Part shown: piece after piece, positions 45,801 to 53,890 of the stretch | How the letters are laid out: each line of letters starts with the position of its first letter | Numbering within the stretch: the stretch's first letter is position 1 | Assembly (NCBI GenBank): GCA_024280485.1 | Contig: JAJRQB010000056.1 | Coordinates: forward strand, 1-64,000 | DNA: 64,000 bases | DNA from: Deltaproteobacteria bacterium | GTDB lineage: Bacteria; Desulfobacterota; Desulfuromonadia; Desulfuromonadales; Geopsychrobacteraceae | Direction of reading: 5' to 3' | Program-made: the position numbers and the translations under genes | Notes under the pieces: model-generated | What the model was told of the DNA's origin: nothing | The model's input: only the letters and a program-made list of their open reading frames with translations | The model's database searches: none

Positions 45801-47380
45801 GCTGCGCCGAGAAGACACTGCTGCACCTGTTCACCGCCACGGTCACCGCCCTGATGCAACCACGGGTGAGCGCCTTCCTGGCCAAACTGGAGAGCATGAT
45901 CGAAGGACTGGAGGAGAAGATCCACCAGGCCCTGACGGTCCATTTCGACGACCCGGCCAGACTGAGCGAGCTGGTGACGGGGCTCAAACAGCAGGAAGTC
46001 ACCCTGGCCGACATCGCTGGCCAACTCGATCCGCAGCAGACCCCCGTCGATCTGGAACTGCTCAGAACTACCAGCCAACTCCTGAGCGAACTCAAGGAGT
46101 TGATCTGGCGATACCGGGAGGGGGTCAGCGGTCGGGGACGCTGCAAACTGGGCCTGATCAACGCCACCGGCTGCTCGAGCGTCTGGGGCTCCAGCTACCC
46201 CTTCAACCCCTATCCCGTCCCCTGGGCCAACCACCTCTTCCAGGACAGCCCGTCGCTCGCTATGGGCGTCTTCGAAGGACACATGCGCAAGATGGCGGAC
46301 AACTTCAAACTGGTCCGCCGCGCCGAGGTCGAACTGGGAGAGCGGGAAGCGGAGGATTTGACCTACTTCAACTGGGAAGATTTTTCCGACGAGGAATTTC
46401 TGCTCTGCCCGCCGGTGGTGACGGTGGGGGGCGACGGGGCGATGTACGACATCGGCTTTCAGAATCTCTCGCGGATGCTGATGACCGGCAAGCCGATCAA
46501 GGTGGTGGTCCTCGACACCCAGGTCTATTCCAATACCGGCGGCCAGGCCTGCACCTCGGGCTTCACCGGGCAAATCTCCGACATGGCCACTTTCGGCAGC
46601 CGAAGCCAGGGAAAGCAGGAGATCCGTAAGGAGATCGGCCTGATCGGCATGGCCCATCGGACCAGCTACGTGATGCAATCGAGCCTGGCCTCGGCCTCGC
46701 ACCTGATGGAGGGCTTCATCGAAGGGATGATGTGCAAGCGTCCCGCCCTCTTCAACCTCTTCACCTCCTGCCAGCCGGAACACGGCATCGCCGACGATGC
46801 TGCCACCCGCCAGGCGCGGCTGGCCCTGGAATCGCGGGCCTACCCCTTCTTCCGCTACAACCCGGATAAGGGGGTCACCCCGCCCGAGTGTTTCGACCTC
46901 GACGGCAACCCGGACCCGGATCGGGATTGGACCAGCTACGAGCTGCACTACCTGGATGATGCGGGGGAGCAGCAGAGCATGGAAATCACCCTGACCTTTG
47001 CCGACTACGCCGCCAGCGAAGGCCGCTTCCGCCCACACTTCAAACCGCTGCCCCGCGAGACCTGGGACGATGAAAAGCTGAAACCGGTGGCCGAGTTCCT
47101 GGAGTTGGAGCCGGACGAACGCGAGGAGCTGCTCCCCTTCATCTGGGCGGTCGACCGGGAGAACCGCCTCACCCGCCTGGCGGTCTCCGCAACCATCATC
47201 ACCGCCACCGAGGACCGGCGCAGCTTCTGGAAGATCCTGAAATCGATGGCCGGCATCGAGACTACGGCCAGGGATGAACTGGCCGAAGAGATCAAGGGGG
47301 AACTGCTCGGCAATCTGACCAGAAATCTGATTGCCCTGACCAGGGGGGCCGCCGATCCGTCCGAGCCGGAAGAAATATGA
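42815..47380 (+). CDS. Giant pyruvate:ferredoxin oxidoreductase-like protein with insertions and a C-terminal extension
   Basis: A 1521-residue 2-oxoacid:ferredoxin oxidoreductase; ordinary single-chain PFORs have about 1170-1200 residues. In order: domain I with DGNTAVV, FPITPS and EGEHASAA; domain II; the gamma-type domain (RIHSIGGWGAIATGKNL); ferredoxin motifs CTGCGDCWVACP (near 783) and CKGCMECVAVCG (near 916) separated by about 120 residues of charged coiled coil; the TPP domain with CLGCAEK, a second coiled-coil insertion, GCSSVWGSSYPF, the TPP/metal motif GGDGAMYDIG (near 1204) and YSNTGGQ; and a C-terminal extension of about 180 residues also found in the last gene of this operon. It should interconvert a 2-oxoacid plus CoA with acyl-CoA, CO2 and reduced ferredoxin. 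GGAGG supports the ATG at 42815. Pyruvate is the likeliest substrate but unproven. Confidence 0.9.
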   Translation: MKKQTFKYPGIPSAMDGNTAVVMCERESTDAAGAFPITPSTQMGEYFEANATNGHLNVGGRPLLFIEPEGEHASAAVTAGFAMTGWRAANFSSGQGIAYMHESLYAAVGKRLTYVLNMGCRAMTKASLSVHAGHDDYHAIDDTGFFQLFAKDIQQVADFNILAHRIAELSLTPGVMAQDGFLTTHMIESLLLPERELIAEFLGLPDDLIDCPTPAQKLLFGPRRRRVPELWDVDNPLLAGPVQNQESYMQQVAAQRPYFFDPILGLAEQAFEEYFQLTGRRYRPIEGYLLDDAEYLIMGQGSMIPNAEAVADYLRTKKIKVGVLNLSLWRPFPGGQLAELLKGRKGVTVLERLDQPLAEDLPMIREVRSVLGKCLENGREDVTPHANYPAYRPEQVPLLYSGSYGMGSRDLQPEALIGAVENMLPEGAGKKFFYLSIDFIHRNPATPKQEIYSQSLEDSFPGIGELAVRGSENPNLLPEGSISVRIHSIGGWGAIATGKNLTMTLADILGYQIKSNPKYGSEKKGQPTTYYLSVAPEPIRINCEYYHVDTVLSPDPNVFAHTNPLGGLRQGGIFIIQSDAEDPAEVWASIPLKYRKLLVERQIRCYCLDAFKIAREEASDPELLFRMQGIAFQGAFFKAAPLMQEAKLSETSLFEKIETQLRHKFGAKGEQMVADNLRVVERGFAETREICEMPLDEAESAEESGQVKEFLPAELKLLPASKVPISDIQRFWEEIGQFYHSGRSSQILSDPFAAMSLMPASSGIFRDLSGIRFEHPEFIPERCTGCGDCWVACPDSALPGLVNEIGEIFETLIDRLERKGHEFSELRKAVRPLETELRERIDASEEDSIDLQALLQELIAARRENASERLQEELALLQEEMAELQLAVTKPYYRTPEKEAKGSGGLLSITVNPYSCKGCMECVAVCGDKALRNVPQTAQSIAQMRRRWELWHDLPTTQERFRRIDDLEEAIGALEGLLLDKQNYLAMVGGDGACLGCAEKTLLHLFTATVTALMQPRVSAFLAKLESMIEGLEEKIHQALTVHFDDPARLSELVTGLKQQEVTLADIAGQLDPQQTPVDLELLRTTSQLLSELKELIWRYREGVSGRGRCKLGLINATGCSSVWGSSYPFNPYPVPWANHLFQDSPSLAMGVFEGHMRKMADNFKLVRRAEVELGEREAEDLTYFNWEDFSDEEFLLCPPVVTVGGDGAMYDIGFQNLSRMLMTGKPIKVVVLDTQVYSNTGGQACTSGFTGQISDMATFGSRSQGKQEIRKEIGLIGMAHRTSYVMQSSLASASHLMEGFIEGMMCKRPALFNLFTSCQPEHGIADDAATRQARLALESRAYPFFRYNPDKGVTPPECFDLDGNPDPDRDWTSYELHYLDDAGEQQSMEITLTFADYAASEGRFRPHFKPLPRETWDDEKLKPVAEFLELEPDEREELLPFIWAVDRENRLTRLAVSATIITATEDRRSFWKILKSMAGIETTARDELAEEIKGELLGNLTRNLIALTRGAADPSEPEEI

Positions 47381-48696
47381 GTCTGCCGAGCTTTGCCCAG
47401 GGCATCCATCCGCCAACGGCCAAGCAACTGACGGCGGCGAAGCCGATCCGGCGCTTCCCCTTCGCCCCCTATCTGGTGATTCTGCTCTCCCAGCACATCG
47501 GCCAACCGGCCAAGCCGGTGGTCCGCCAGGGGGAGGAGGTCCAGCGCGGGCAGCTGATCGCAGAGGCCCAGGGCTTCCTGTCGGTGCCGATGCATGCGCC
47601 AGCCACCGGCCGGGTGACCAGGATCGGCAAGGCGCTCGACATGAGCGGACGGATGGCGCAGGCAGTGATGATCGAACCCTACCCCGCCGCGGAACAGGAA
47701 TTTCCGGAGCGCCAGGGGACAGATCCCCTGCAGTGCAGCGCCGCGGAACTGCTGCAACTGGTCCAAAACAGCGGCATGGTCGGTCTCGGCGGTGCCGCCT
47801 TTCCGACCCATGTCAAGATTCAGGCCAGTCTCGACAAGGGGGTCGAAACCCTGATCGTCAACGGCTGTGAATGCGAACCCTATTTGACCTGTGATCACCG
47901 GGTGATGCTCGAATATCCCGCCGAGGTGATCCTCGGGATCAGGATACTCCTTAAGAGCCTCTCCATCGACCGGGCGCTGATCGCCATCGAGGAGAACAAG
48001 GCCGATGCCGCCGCTGTCCTGCGGGCCGCAATCGAACCGGACTGGCCGATCGAGGTACAGCTGCTGCAGACCAAATATCCGCAAGGGGCCGAAAAGCTGC
48101 TCACCCAGGCGCTGTTGGGCAGGGAGATCCCGGCTGGAAAACTGCCAGCGGACATCGGCGTGATGGTCTCCAACGTCGCCACCCTGATGGAGATCGCCCG
48201 GCTGATCCCCAGAGGCCAGGGGATCATCGAGCGGGTGGTCACCCTCTCCGGCGAAGGGCTCGGCAAGCCCGGCAACTATCTGGTCCCCATCGGCACCCCC
48301 CTCGATTTCATCCTGGACCGAGTGGGGTTGGAGGCGGAGCAGCCGCGGGTGATCTTCGGCGGGCCGCTGATGGGAAAACCGGTGGCCTGCCTGCAGACGC
48401 CGACCACCAAGGGGGTGACCGGCATCCTGGTGCTCAAGGGGCCGCCGCCCGACCATCCTCGACCCGCGCCCAGCCCCTGTATCCTGTGCGGCGACTGCCT
48501 CAGGGTCTGCCCCCTGCAGCTCAACCCCAGCATGCTGGGACGACTGGCCCAGCGAAGCCTGTACGAGGAGATGGCCCATGAGTATCACCTGCGGGACTGT
48601 TTCGAATGCGGCTGCTGTGCCTATGTCTGCCCAGCGCGAATCCCTCTGGTACAACTGTTCCAGGCCGCCAAGACCAACCTGAGGAAACTGGGATGA
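47377..48696 (+). CDS. rnfC: Rnf complex subunit C
   Basis: A 439-residue peripheral subunit with the NADH/FMN-type Rossmann core related to NuoF. Family parts are GIHPPTAKQLTAAKPIRRFP, a barrel-sandwich region (VPMHAPATGRV), GMVGLGGAAFPTHVK, NGCECEPYLTCDHR, and two ferredoxin motifs, CILCGDCLRVCP and CFECGCCAYVCP. It is the predicted NADH-oxidising subunit. Its ATG overlaps the PFOR stop by four bases (ATGA), so expression of Rnf and this PFOR is coupled. Confidence 0.96.
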   Translation: MSLPSFAQGIHPPTAKQLTAAKPIRRFPFAPYLVILLSQHIGQPAKPVVRQGEEVQRGQLIAEAQGFLSVPMHAPATGRVTRIGKALDMSGRMAQAVMIEPYPAAEQEFPERQGTDPLQCSAAELLQLVQNSGMVGLGGAAFPTHVKIQASLDKGVETLIVNGCECEPYLTCDHRVMLEYPAEVILGIRILLKSLSIDRALIAIEENKADAAAVLRAAIEPDWPIEVQLLQTKYPQGAEKLLTQALLGREIPAGKLPADIGVMVSNVATLMEIARLIPRGQGIIERVVTLSGEGLGKPGNYLVPIGTPLDFILDRVGLEAEQPRVIFGGPLMGKPVACLQTPTTKGVTGILVLKGPPPDHPRPAPSPCILCGDCLRVCPLQLNPSMLGRLAQRSLYEEMAHEYHLRDCFECGCCAYVCPARIPLVQLFQAAKTNLRKLG

Positions 48697-49724
48697 AACA
48701 ACCCGACTATCTCAAGGTGCACCTCAAGGCCGCCCCCCACATCCATTCGGGACGTGAGGTGGAAGGGATCATGCGGCGGGTCGTCTATGCCCTGCTGCCG
48801 GTCGCCCTCTTTGCGGTCGCCAAGTACGGCCTCTCGGCACTCGCGCTGTTGGCCGTCTGCATCCTCGGGAGCTTGGGGACCGAATACTGGATCCTCAGCA
48901 GGCGGGATCCGCAGGCCAGCTTCGGCGGGGACGGTTCGGCACTGTTGACCGGACTGCTGCTGGCCCTTACTCTGCCCGCCGGGCTGCCGCTGTGGATGGC
49001 CCTGGTGGGGTCTATCATCGCCATCCTGCTGGGCAAGCAGGCCTTCGGCGGGCTGGGACAGAACCCCTTCAACCCCGCCCTGGTCGGCCGGGTTTTCCTG
49101 CAGACCGCCTTCCCCCAGGCCATGACCAGCTGGCATCCCGCCTGGGCCGCGGAGCGCTTCGACAAGCTGTTCGGCTCCAGCCTGACCCTCCCGCTGCTGA
49201 GCCCCGAATACGACGGCCTGAGCGGCGCCACCCCCCTGGGTTTGAGCAAGTTCGAAGGGCTCAGCACCGAACTGGGCGCCCTGCTTCTGGACCAGACCGC
49301 CGGTTCCATCGGCGAGGGTTCGCCGCTGCTGTTGTTGCTGGGCGGCCTCTACCTGGTCTGCAAGCGGGACCTCGACTGGCGGATTCCGAGCGCAATCCTT
49401 GCCTCCCTCTTCCTCTTCAGTACGACAGTCCACCTGCTTGATCCTTCAGGCGCGCCCAGCCCCGGGTTCATGCTGATCTCCGGCGGACTGCTGCTCGGCG
49501 CAATCTATATGGCCACCGACATGGTCAGCTCGCCGGTGACGCCCGGCGCGGTCTGGAGCTACGGGATTTTCATCGGCCTGCTGGTGGCAACGATCCGCCT
49601 CTGGGGCGGCATGCCCGAAGGGGTGGCCTTTGCCATCCTGCTCGCCAACAGTCTGGTCCCGCTGCTCAACCGGGCCTTCCCGCCGCGGGTCTACGGCTAC
49701 CGGCAAGGGGGCCGAGATGGCTGA
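48693..49724 (+). CDS. rnfD: Rnf complex subunit D
   Basis: A 343-residue membrane subunit related to NqrB, with about ten hydrophobic helices. GGLGQNPFNPALVGRVFLQTAFP is typical, and LSGATPLG contains the Thr that carries covalent FMN in this family. The true start at 48693 overlaps the rnfC stop by four bases; the longer ORF begins inside rnfC. Confidence 0.95.
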   Translation: MKQPDYLKVHLKAAPHIHSGREVEGIMRRVVYALLPVALFAVAKYGLSALALLAVCILGSLGTEYWILSRRDPQASFGGDGSALLTGLLLALTLPAGLPLWMALVGSIIAILLGKQAFGGLGQNPFNPALVGRVFLQTAFPQAMTSWHPAWAAERFDKLFGSSLTLPLLSPEYDGLSGATPLGLSKFEGLSTELGALLLDQTAGSIGEGSPLLLLLGGLYLVCKRDLDWRIPSAILASLFLFSTTVHLLDPSGAPSPGFMLISGGLLLGAIYMATDMVSSPVTPGAVWSYGIFIGLLVATIRLWGGMPEGVAFAILLANSLVPLLNRAFPPRVYGYRQGGRDG

Positions 49725-50436
49725 AGCGATGGCAAGTCCGCAAACAGAAAAGACCCCGGCCCGCAAACTGATCCGGACCCTGACCCTGACGGCGGCGCTC
49801 TCGGGGCTGCTGATCGTCCTGGTCTACCAGTTGACCCTGCCGATTATTCGACGGAACCAGGCCGCGGCCCTCAAAAAGACGATCCTGCGGATGCGCCCCG
49901 ACACCCAACGGATCGGCTATTTCCAGCTGACGCCTGCCGGACTGACAGCGCGCCGAGAGCGGCAGGAGACACAGAAGCAGGCCAGACCCCTCTACGTCGG
50001 CTATAATGAAAAGGACGAGCTGACCGGCGTCTGGGCCGAGGCCAGCGGGATCGGCTACCAGGATCGGCTCAAACTGCTGTTCGCCATCGATCCCCGCCGG
50101 CAACTGATCATCGGCATGGCGGTGCTGGAGAGCAAGGAGACCCCGGGACTGGGGGACCGGATCGAAAAAGACCCGCAATTCCAGGCCAACTTTACCGCCC
50201 TCGACGCCAGACTGAATCGGCAGGGGACAGAGTTGGAACATGAGATCCACACGGTAAAGAAAGGCCGCAAGCAGCACCCCTGGGAGATCGACGGGATCAC
50301 CGGCGCCACTATCAGCGCCAAGGCGGTGGGGAGGATCTTGAACCAGGCCGCACAGCTGACGCTGCCTCTGGTGGTCAAACATCTGGAGCGTTTGGAAACG
50401 GGAGAGACAGGAGATACGGAAAATTCAGAATTCTGA
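49717..50436 (+). CDS. rnfG: Rnf complex subunit G (FMN-binding)
   Basis: A 239-residue protein with one N-terminal membrane helix and a periplasmic FMN-binding domain. DGITGATISAKAV is the S/T-GAT motif whose second Thr is flavinylated. TPGLGDRIEKDPQFQ is also characteristic. The start at 49717 overlaps the rnfD end by eight bases; upstream in-frame residues belong to another frame of rnfD. No apbE flavin transferase is in the window. Confidence 0.94.
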   Translation: MAEAMASPQTEKTPARKLIRTLTLTAALSGLLIVLVYQLTLPIIRRNQAAALKKTILRMRPDTQRIGYFQLTPAGLTARRERQETQKQARPLYVGYNEKDELTGVWAEASGIGYQDRLKLLFAIDPRRQLIIGMAVLESKETPGLGDRIEKDPQFQANFTALDARLNRQGTELEHEIHTVKKGRKQHPWEIDGITGATISAKAVGRILNQAAQLTLPLVVKHLERLETGETGDTENSEF

Positions 50437-50455
50437 ATTTCCGGGGAGCTTAAGG

Positions 50456-51136
50456 ATGAACGATCAGCCTGATTTCGACATGAACCTCTTTCTCAAGGGC
50501 CTCTGGCGGGAGAACCCGGTCTTCGTCCAGCTGTTGGGGATGTGCCCGCTGCTGGCGGTTTCCAACACGGTGATCAACGCCCTGGCCATGGGATTGGCCA
50601 CCAGCTTCGTACTGGTCATGTCCGCCGCCCTGATCTCCCTGCTGAGAAACCGGATCCCCAAAGAGGTGCGGATCGCCACCTTCATCCTGATCATCGCCAG
50701 CTTCGTCACCTGCGCCGAACTGCTGCTGCAGGCGATCAGCCTGGAGACCCACCGGGCGCTGGGCCCCTTCGTCTCCCTGATCGTGGTCAACTGCATCATC
50801 CTCGGCCAGGCCGAGTCCTTCGCTTCGAAAAACGGCCTGCTGCGCTCCGTCGCGGACGCCCTGGGCAGGGGGGCGGGCTTCACCTTCGCCATCTTCTGCA
50901 TGGGCGGACTGCGCGAAGTGATCGGTAGCGGCAGCTTCATGGGACAAGCCCTGTTCGGCGCCCAGTATCAGCCCTGGGTGATCCTGATCCTGCCCGGTGG
51001 CGGATTCTTCGCCCTCGGCCTGCTGCTGCTGATCTATAACCGCATCAGCCCCGTAAGCAGAAGTCCGCAGCGCGGTTGTCATCTGCTTCAGGAGCTACCC
51101 GATAAGAAGTTCGGCGCCGGAAAGGTCAAGACATGA
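50456..51136 (+). CDS. rnfE: Rnf complex subunit E
   Basis: A 226-residue membrane subunit with six helices, related to NqrD and inverted in topology relative to RnfA. LLGMCPLLAVSNTVINALAMG and LIVVNCIILGQAESFAS carry the Cys residues that, in solved Rnf/Nqr structures, bind an intramembrane iron-sulfur centre together with RnfA. A GGGGAGCTTAAGG stretch precedes the ATG. It overlaps rnfA by four bases. Confidence 0.95.
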   Translation: MNDQPDFDMNLFLKGLWRENPVFVQLLGMCPLLAVSNTVINALAMGLATSFVLVMSAALISLLRNRIPKEVRIATFILIIASFVTCAELLLQAISLETHRALGPFVSLIVVNCIILGQAESFASKNGLLRSVADALGRGAGFTFAIFCMGGLREVIGSGSFMGQALFGAQYQPWVILILPGGGFFALGLLLLIYNRISPVSRSPQRGCHLLQELPDKKFGAGKVKT

Positions 51137-51714
51137 ATAGCGACTCGCTGGGCTATATCTTCATCAACGCGCTGCTGATCAACAACTTCGTGCTCGCCTA
51201 TTTCCTCGGTATCTGCCCCTTTTTGGGGGTCTCGGCCAAGCTCTCCACGGCCTGGCGGATGGGCGCAGCGGTCAGCTTCGTGATGCTGGTTTCGAGCGCA
51301 GCGGCCTACGGCATCTATCAACTGCTGCTGGCCATCGACGCCACCTATCTGAAACTGGTCGCCTATGTCGTGGTGATCGCGGCCTGCGTGCAGTTGGTGG
51401 AGATGTTCGTCAAGAAGACCAGTCCGGCCCTCTTTCAGGCCCTGGGGATCTTCCTCCCCCTGATCACCACCAACTGCGCCATCCTCGGTCTGGCGCTGTT
51501 TCAGACCAGCCGCGACTACAATTTCTGGCAATCGCTGGTCTTCGCCCTGGGCGCAGGTGGCGGCTTCACCCTGGCGCTGGTGATCATGGCAGGTCTGCGC
51601 CACGAGTTGCGTCTGGCACAGATCCCCAATCTGGTGGAAGGGACGGCCCTGACCCTGATGCTGGCGGGAATTTTATCGATGTCGTTCATGGGGTTCGCCG
51701 GGCTGGGTGGGTGA
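51133..51714 (+). CDS. rnfA: Rnf complex subunit A
   Basis: A 193-residue membrane subunit with six helices, related to NqrE. NNFVLAYFLGICPFLGVS and LPLITTNCAILGLALF carry the paired Cys residues expected for the shared intramembrane cluster with RnfE. With it the Rnf set B, C, D, G, E, A is complete. Whether Na+ or H+ is moved cannot be read from the sequence by eye. Confidence 0.95.
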   Translation: MNSDSLGYIFINALLINNFVLAYFLGICPFLGVSAKLSTAWRMGAAVSFVMLVSSAAAYGIYQLLLAIDATYLKLVAYVVVIAACVQLVEMFVKKTSPALFQALGIFLPLITTNCAILGLALFQTSRDYNFWQSLVFALGAGGGFTLALVIMAGLRHELRLAQIPNLVEGTALTLMLAGILSMSFMGFAGLGG

Positions 51715-51761
51715 AAACGCTGCCTTAACAAAGTTCCGCGGCAGGACGGGAGAAGCAGAAA

Positions 51762-53612
51762 TTGGCTATCCATAAGCAATCGGTCAAGGAACATATCCTG
51801 GAGATCGTCTCCGATGCCGGGGAGGGTGCCCAGAAGGCCGGGGAGGTCTTCGCCAAGACTGCGGCCCGGATGGGTAATGGTCTCTGGACCGAGGCGATCA
51901 TCCCGGCGGAGATCCAGCCCCCTGCCCACGGCGTCAGGAGTTCGTCGGGAATCCGCATCCGCTTCGGCTCGGACTTCGTCAGCAACGGCGGCGACCTGAC
52001 CAACCTGGCCCTGGTCTTCAACGAGATGTCGCTCCTCTCGCGGCTCCAGATTGGCAGCCTGGCCGACGACGTGATCGTGATCATCGACGACATCTGGTCC
52101 AAAGACCCCTCCAGGGAGATCCGCGAGCACTACCGGGAACTGCTGGATGGGATTCGGCAGCGCGGCGGACGGGTGGTTGAGGTACCGCTGCAGGAGGAGA
52201 CGCTCAAGATTGTCGAAGAGCCCAACCCGGGCAAGAACATGTTCGCCCTCGGGCTGCTCGGTTTCGTCTACGAGCGGAACCAGAAACTGCTGGCCGCCGT
52301 CGTCAGCGAGGCCTTCCAGGCCAAGCCTGCGGAGGTGCTACGCAGCAACCTGAAACTGCTCGACGCCGGTTACCAATGGGCCAAAGTTCACCTCGATTTC
52401 CAGTTCGAGGTTCCCGGCATGCAGAGCCGAAAGCCGATGCTGGCCATGAACGGAAATCAGGCCCTGGCCCTCGGCTCGATCGCCGCGGGCTTTGAACTCT
52501 GCTCCATGTACCCGATCACCCCGGCAACCTCGGTCTCCCAGTATCTGGCCGCGATTTTCGAAGAGTTTGGCGGCTTCGTCCACCAGGCCGAAGATGAACT
52601 GGCCGCCATCGGTGTGGCCCTGGGAGCCAATTTTGCCGGCAAACCAGCGTTCACCGTCACCTCGGGTCCGGGGATGGCGCTCAAGACCGAGTTCATGGGG
52701 TTGGCGGTGATGACCGAAATCCCGCTGGTAGTGATCGACGTGCAACGCGGCGGACCGAGCACCGGCCTGCCGACCAAGGTCGAACAGGGCGATCTGCTCT
52801 CGAGCATCTTTGCCACCCCGGGTGATGCACCCAAGGTGGTGCTGGCCGCCAGCAGTATTGGCGACTGCTTCAAACTGATGCAGACAGCCCGCCGGATCGC
52901 CGAGGACTTCCGGATGCTGGTGATCCTGCTCTCCGACGCCAACCTGGCCAGCGGGGTGCAACTCTTCGAACGGCCCGAGCTCATGCTGGATGAGATCGCC
53001 AGACCGATGTCGGCGGGCACCAGTCACAAGGGCGATCTCGCCTACGACTGGCAGGAGGAGACCGGGCTCTCCAAACGGCTGATCCCCGGCCGCTCGAAAG
53101 AGGTGGGGATGACCTCGAGCCTCAACCATTCGCCCGCCGGTCTGGTGCGCTCCGACACCGAGTCGAACGAGCTGGCCCACCGGATGCGCAGTCACAAGCT
53201 GGCGGCGCTGCAGCAAGCCCTCAAGCCGCCCGCCCTGCACGGCGCCGAGCAGGGCGAACTGCTGGTGGTCGGCTGGGGCAGCACCAGGGGTGCCATCGAG
53301 GAGGCGGTGGACCGGCTCAGAGCCGCAGGGCAGAGGGTCTCCTCCCTCCACCTGGTATTTCTGAACCCCCTGCCGCCGGGCCTAAAAGAGATCTTCGGCC
53401 GTTTCAAGCAGGTGATGTGCGTGGAGATCAACTATGCCGATGCCGCGGACGACGCCTTCGTCGGCGAGGGCCGCAGATACAGCCAACTGGCCTTCCTGCT
53501 GCGCGCCCAGACTCTGGTCGATGTCGATTGCTTTGCCCGGGTCTGCGGACGGGCACTACGACCGATGGAGATCGCCGAGGTACTGGAGAAGAAACTCGGG
53601 GGCAGCCCCTAG
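51762..53612 (+). CDS. korA: 2-oxoacid:ferredoxin oxidoreductase, fused gamma-alpha subunit (KorA-like)
   Basis: A 616-residue subunit. The N-terminal ~200 residues form the gamma-type domain (GIRIRFGSDFVSNGGDLTNLALVFNE); the rest is the alpha (Pyr) domain with GNQALALGSIAAGFELCSMYPITPATSVSQYL, HQAEDELAAIGVALGANFAG, TVTSGPGMALKTEFMGLAVMTEIPLVVIDVQRGGPSTGLPTKVEQGDLL, and a C-terminal transketolase-like domain. This two-chain form often acts on 2-oxoglutarate, though others use branched or aromatic 2-oxoacids. The start is TTG, 10 bases after GGGAGA; no ATG is suitably placed. It lies 47 bp after rnfA. Confidence 0.9.
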   Translation: MAIHKQSVKEHILEIVSDAGEGAQKAGEVFAKTAARMGNGLWTEAIIPAEIQPPAHGVRSSSGIRIRFGSDFVSNGGDLTNLALVFNEMSLLSRLQIGSLADDVIVIIDDIWSKDPSREIREHYRELLDGIRQRGGRVVEVPLQEETLKIVEEPNPGKNMFALGLLGFVYERNQKLLAAVVSEAFQAKPAEVLRSNLKLLDAGYQWAKVHLDFQFEVPGMQSRKPMLAMNGNQALALGSIAAGFELCSMYPITPATSVSQYLAAIFEEFGGFVHQAEDELAAIGVALGANFAGKPAFTVTSGPGMALKTEFMGLAVMTEIPLVVIDVQRGGPSTGLPTKVEQGDLLSSIFATPGDAPKVVLAASSIGDCFKLMQTARRIAEDFRMLVILLSDANLASGVQLFERPELMLDEIARPMSAGTSHKGDLAYDWQEETGLSKRLIPGRSKEVGMTSSLNHSPAGLVRSDTESNELAHRMRSHKLAALQQALKPPALHGAEQGELLVVGWGSTRGAIEEAVDRLRAAGQRVSSLHLVFLNPLPPGLKEIFGRFKQVMCVEINYADAADDAFVGEGRRYSQLAFLLRAQTLVDVDCFARVCGRALRPMEIAEVLEKKLGGSP

Positions 53613-53629
53613 GGTCCTGTTTTGAAAGG

Positions 53630-53875
53630 GGTCGAAGGTTATAAACATATCCCCTTCGCCGCAGCCGAAGCGCAGTCGCGATTTTGAGGAATTCGAAAGC
53701 AAATGTTTGAGGCGTCAGCCGAGTTTTTGCCCGAACTCAAAAGCGCGATAGAGTGGAGGGAACCCGCCAGCGGCGGGCAAGACGTTGGGGCGCTTTTCTT
53801 TGCTTCGTTTCTTTGGGCGGCCAAAGAAATGAAGGCGCCGTCCGGGGGCGCAACCCCGGGGTCTCAACCATGGCC
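53630..53875. repeat. Non-coding repeat-like element between korA and korB
   Basis: The 278-bp gap holds no credible gene but three tight inverted repeats: CCCGCC/GGCGGG (53763-53777), TTTCTTTGG/CCAAAGAAA (53808-53829) and CCGGGG/CCCCGG (53842-53859). The CTTTTCTTTG...CCAAAGAAATGA type sequence resembles dispersed intergenic repeats of other Desulfuromonadales and gammaproteobacteria, from memory. It splits two genes whose products form one enzyme. Confidence 0.5.
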
Positions 53876-53890
53876 GAGTAAAGGATAAGC

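Noticed and set aside
45434-47416. Long minus-strand ORF of 660 codons opposite the PFOR gene
   Set aside because: It is the mirror frame of GC-rich coding sequence. The plus-strand product has clear enzyme motifs; the antisense translation is low-complexity and resembles nothing.
47005-48654. Long minus-strand ORF of 549 codons opposite the PFOR end and rnfC
   Set aside because: Same effect of high GC content: few stop codons in antisense frames. No ribosome-binding site or domain.
53639-53888. Short ORFs of about 61 codons in the korA-korB gap
   Set aside because: They read through the inverted repeats of the repeat-like element and have no ribosome-binding sites.
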